From Bacteroidales bacterium (GTDB lineage: Bacteria; Bacteroidota; Bacteroidia; Bacteroidales; JAADJA01): a stretch of DNA of 5,931 bases. The notes below the pieces were generated by a model. That model had not been told where the DNA came from. It searched no databases and saw nothing but the letters and a program-made list of their open reading frames with translations. The position numbers and the translations under genes were made by a program. Below, in pieces: positions 5,223-5,931 of the stretch. Each line of letters opens with the position of its first letter. The first letter of the stretch is position 1. The stretch spans positions 1 to 5,931 of the forward strand of contig JAIORT010000566.1 in NCBI GenBank assembly GCA_021107975.1, written 5' to 3'.

Positions 5223-5930
5223 TTATGCAAAAATAATATCATTTTCTTTAATCATTGGCTTGCCCATATAACAAAGCAGTATTTGCGCAACTGTTAAAGT
5301 ATCACGCTGGCAATACTTTACTATTCTTTCCAGGTCATTGTCTTTATAATAAACTTCGGCTACCATGCTGCCGTCAATATCTTCTTTAGGAGTTGGAATT
5401 CCAAATGCCGCAGCAAGTAAATCAAGAGATGTATAATTTTTATAGTCGCCAAATTTCCATAGCTCCATCGTATCGAGATGTGCGACTTCCCATGGTTTCT
5501 TCCCTGCAATATTCAGAATTTTCGGTAATTTTATTCCGTTAATAATCATTCGCCTGGCAATATACGGATAGTCGAATTCTTTACCATTGTGAGCACATAA
5601 CAAGTTGTTACTGCCGGTGTAATAATTATCAAGCAATTCTGCAAATTCTTTTAAAAGTTCATATTCATTTTCGCCAAAAAAGGATTTTATCCTGAAATTC
5701 CCGTTTTTTAAATATCCACCTGAGATGCAAATAATCTTGCCGAATTCAGCATATATCCCTGCCCTTTGAAAAAGTTTGTCGGGTGTATCAGTCTCATCCC
5801 GCTTGATCCTTTCTGACTTTTTGTCCCAAAGTTTTTTAAAATTCTCAGGTAACAACTCATATCCGGCAACCATCGGTACTGTTTCGATGTCGAGAAAAAG
5901 GATATTTTCTATATTCAAATTATAAAGCAT
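5223..5930 (-). CDS. Predicted 3'-5' exonuclease, PolB-related DEDDy type
   Basis: The protein has 235 residues. The three exonuclease motifs are intact: Exo I F12-L-D14-I-E16-T, Exo II around A113-H-N-G-K-E-F-D120, and Exo III Y206-C-Q-R-D210, whose Tyr-x3-Asp spacing marks the DEDDy class. The overall pattern fits the stand-alone PolB-like exonucleases common in Bacteroidota (DNA_pol_B_exo2 type). By family it removes nucleotides from 3' ends in a metal-dependent way, in the cytoplasm, with a presumed role in DNA repair or processing. The ATG at 5930 is 1 bp from the window edge. The sequence MLYNLNIENILFLDIET is a natural N-terminus for this family, so the gene is probably complete, but an upstream start cannot be excluded. 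Its promoter would lie outside the window. Confidence 0.88.
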   Translation of the reverse strand: MLYNLNIENILFLDIETVPMVAGYELLPENFKKLWDKKSERIKRDETDTPDKLFQRAGIYAEFGKIICISGGYLKNGNFRIKSFFGENEYELLKEFAELLDNYYTGSNNLLCAHNGKEFDYPYIARRMIINGIKLPKILNIAGKKPWEVAHLDTMELWKFGDYKNYTSLDLLAAAFGIPTPKEDIDGSMVAEVYYKDNDLERIVKYCQRDTLTVAQILLCYMGKPMIKENDIIFA

Positions 5931-5931
5931 A

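Overview
The window looks like part of a Bacteroidota chromosome, most likely of a Bacteroidales-type bacterium. The DNA is AT-rich. Two intergenic sites match the Bacteroidota -7 promoter element TAnnTTTG. The lipoprotein signals, the PolB-related exonuclease, the thioredoxins and the secreted orphan protein all have the look of Bacteroidota families. These assignments come from reading the translated sequence; no database search was run.

Layout, left to right. (1) Positions 1-519 (+) hold the end of a TPR lipoprotein gene, with its extreme N-terminus outside the window. (2) Positions 518-599 carry two blocks of 7-bp tandem repeats in opposite orientation, the first beginning inside the lipoprotein stop codon; a bidirectional terminator follows at 704-740. 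(3) Positions 744-1172 (-) encode a small zinc-ribbon protein that resembles the N-terminal part of IS1595-family transposases but has no catalytic domain. (4) Positions 1173-1317 form a divergent promoter region with two palindromes in the presumed leader of the zinc-ribbon gene. (5) Positions 1318-2706 (+) are a tight operon of three paralogous thioredoxins: one with a cleavable signal peptide, one lipoprotein and one cytoplasmic. (6) A strong bidirectional terminator at 2734-2766 overlaps the last codons of the convergent gene. (7) Positions 2733-4415 (-) encode a polytopic membrane glycosyltransferase like ArnT/GT39. (8) Positions 4498-5220 and 5223-5930 (-) encode a secreted protein of unknown function and a DEDDy-type 3'-5' exonuclease, separated by 2 bp and probably co-transcribed.

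How the genes work together. The thioredoxin operon is the clearest functional unit: one CxxC scaffold has apparently been duplicated and sent to different compartments, which suggests coordinated thiol-disulfide handling in cytoplasm and envelope. No membrane electron carrier of the CcdA/DsbD type is visible here to reduce the exported copies. The zinc-ribbon gene shares the divergent intergenic region with this operon and could be a domesticated DNA-binding protein, but a regulatory link is only inferred. The glycosyltransferase, secreted protein and exonuclease have no obvious common pathway. I see no CRISPR array, tRNA, rRNA or complete mobile element.
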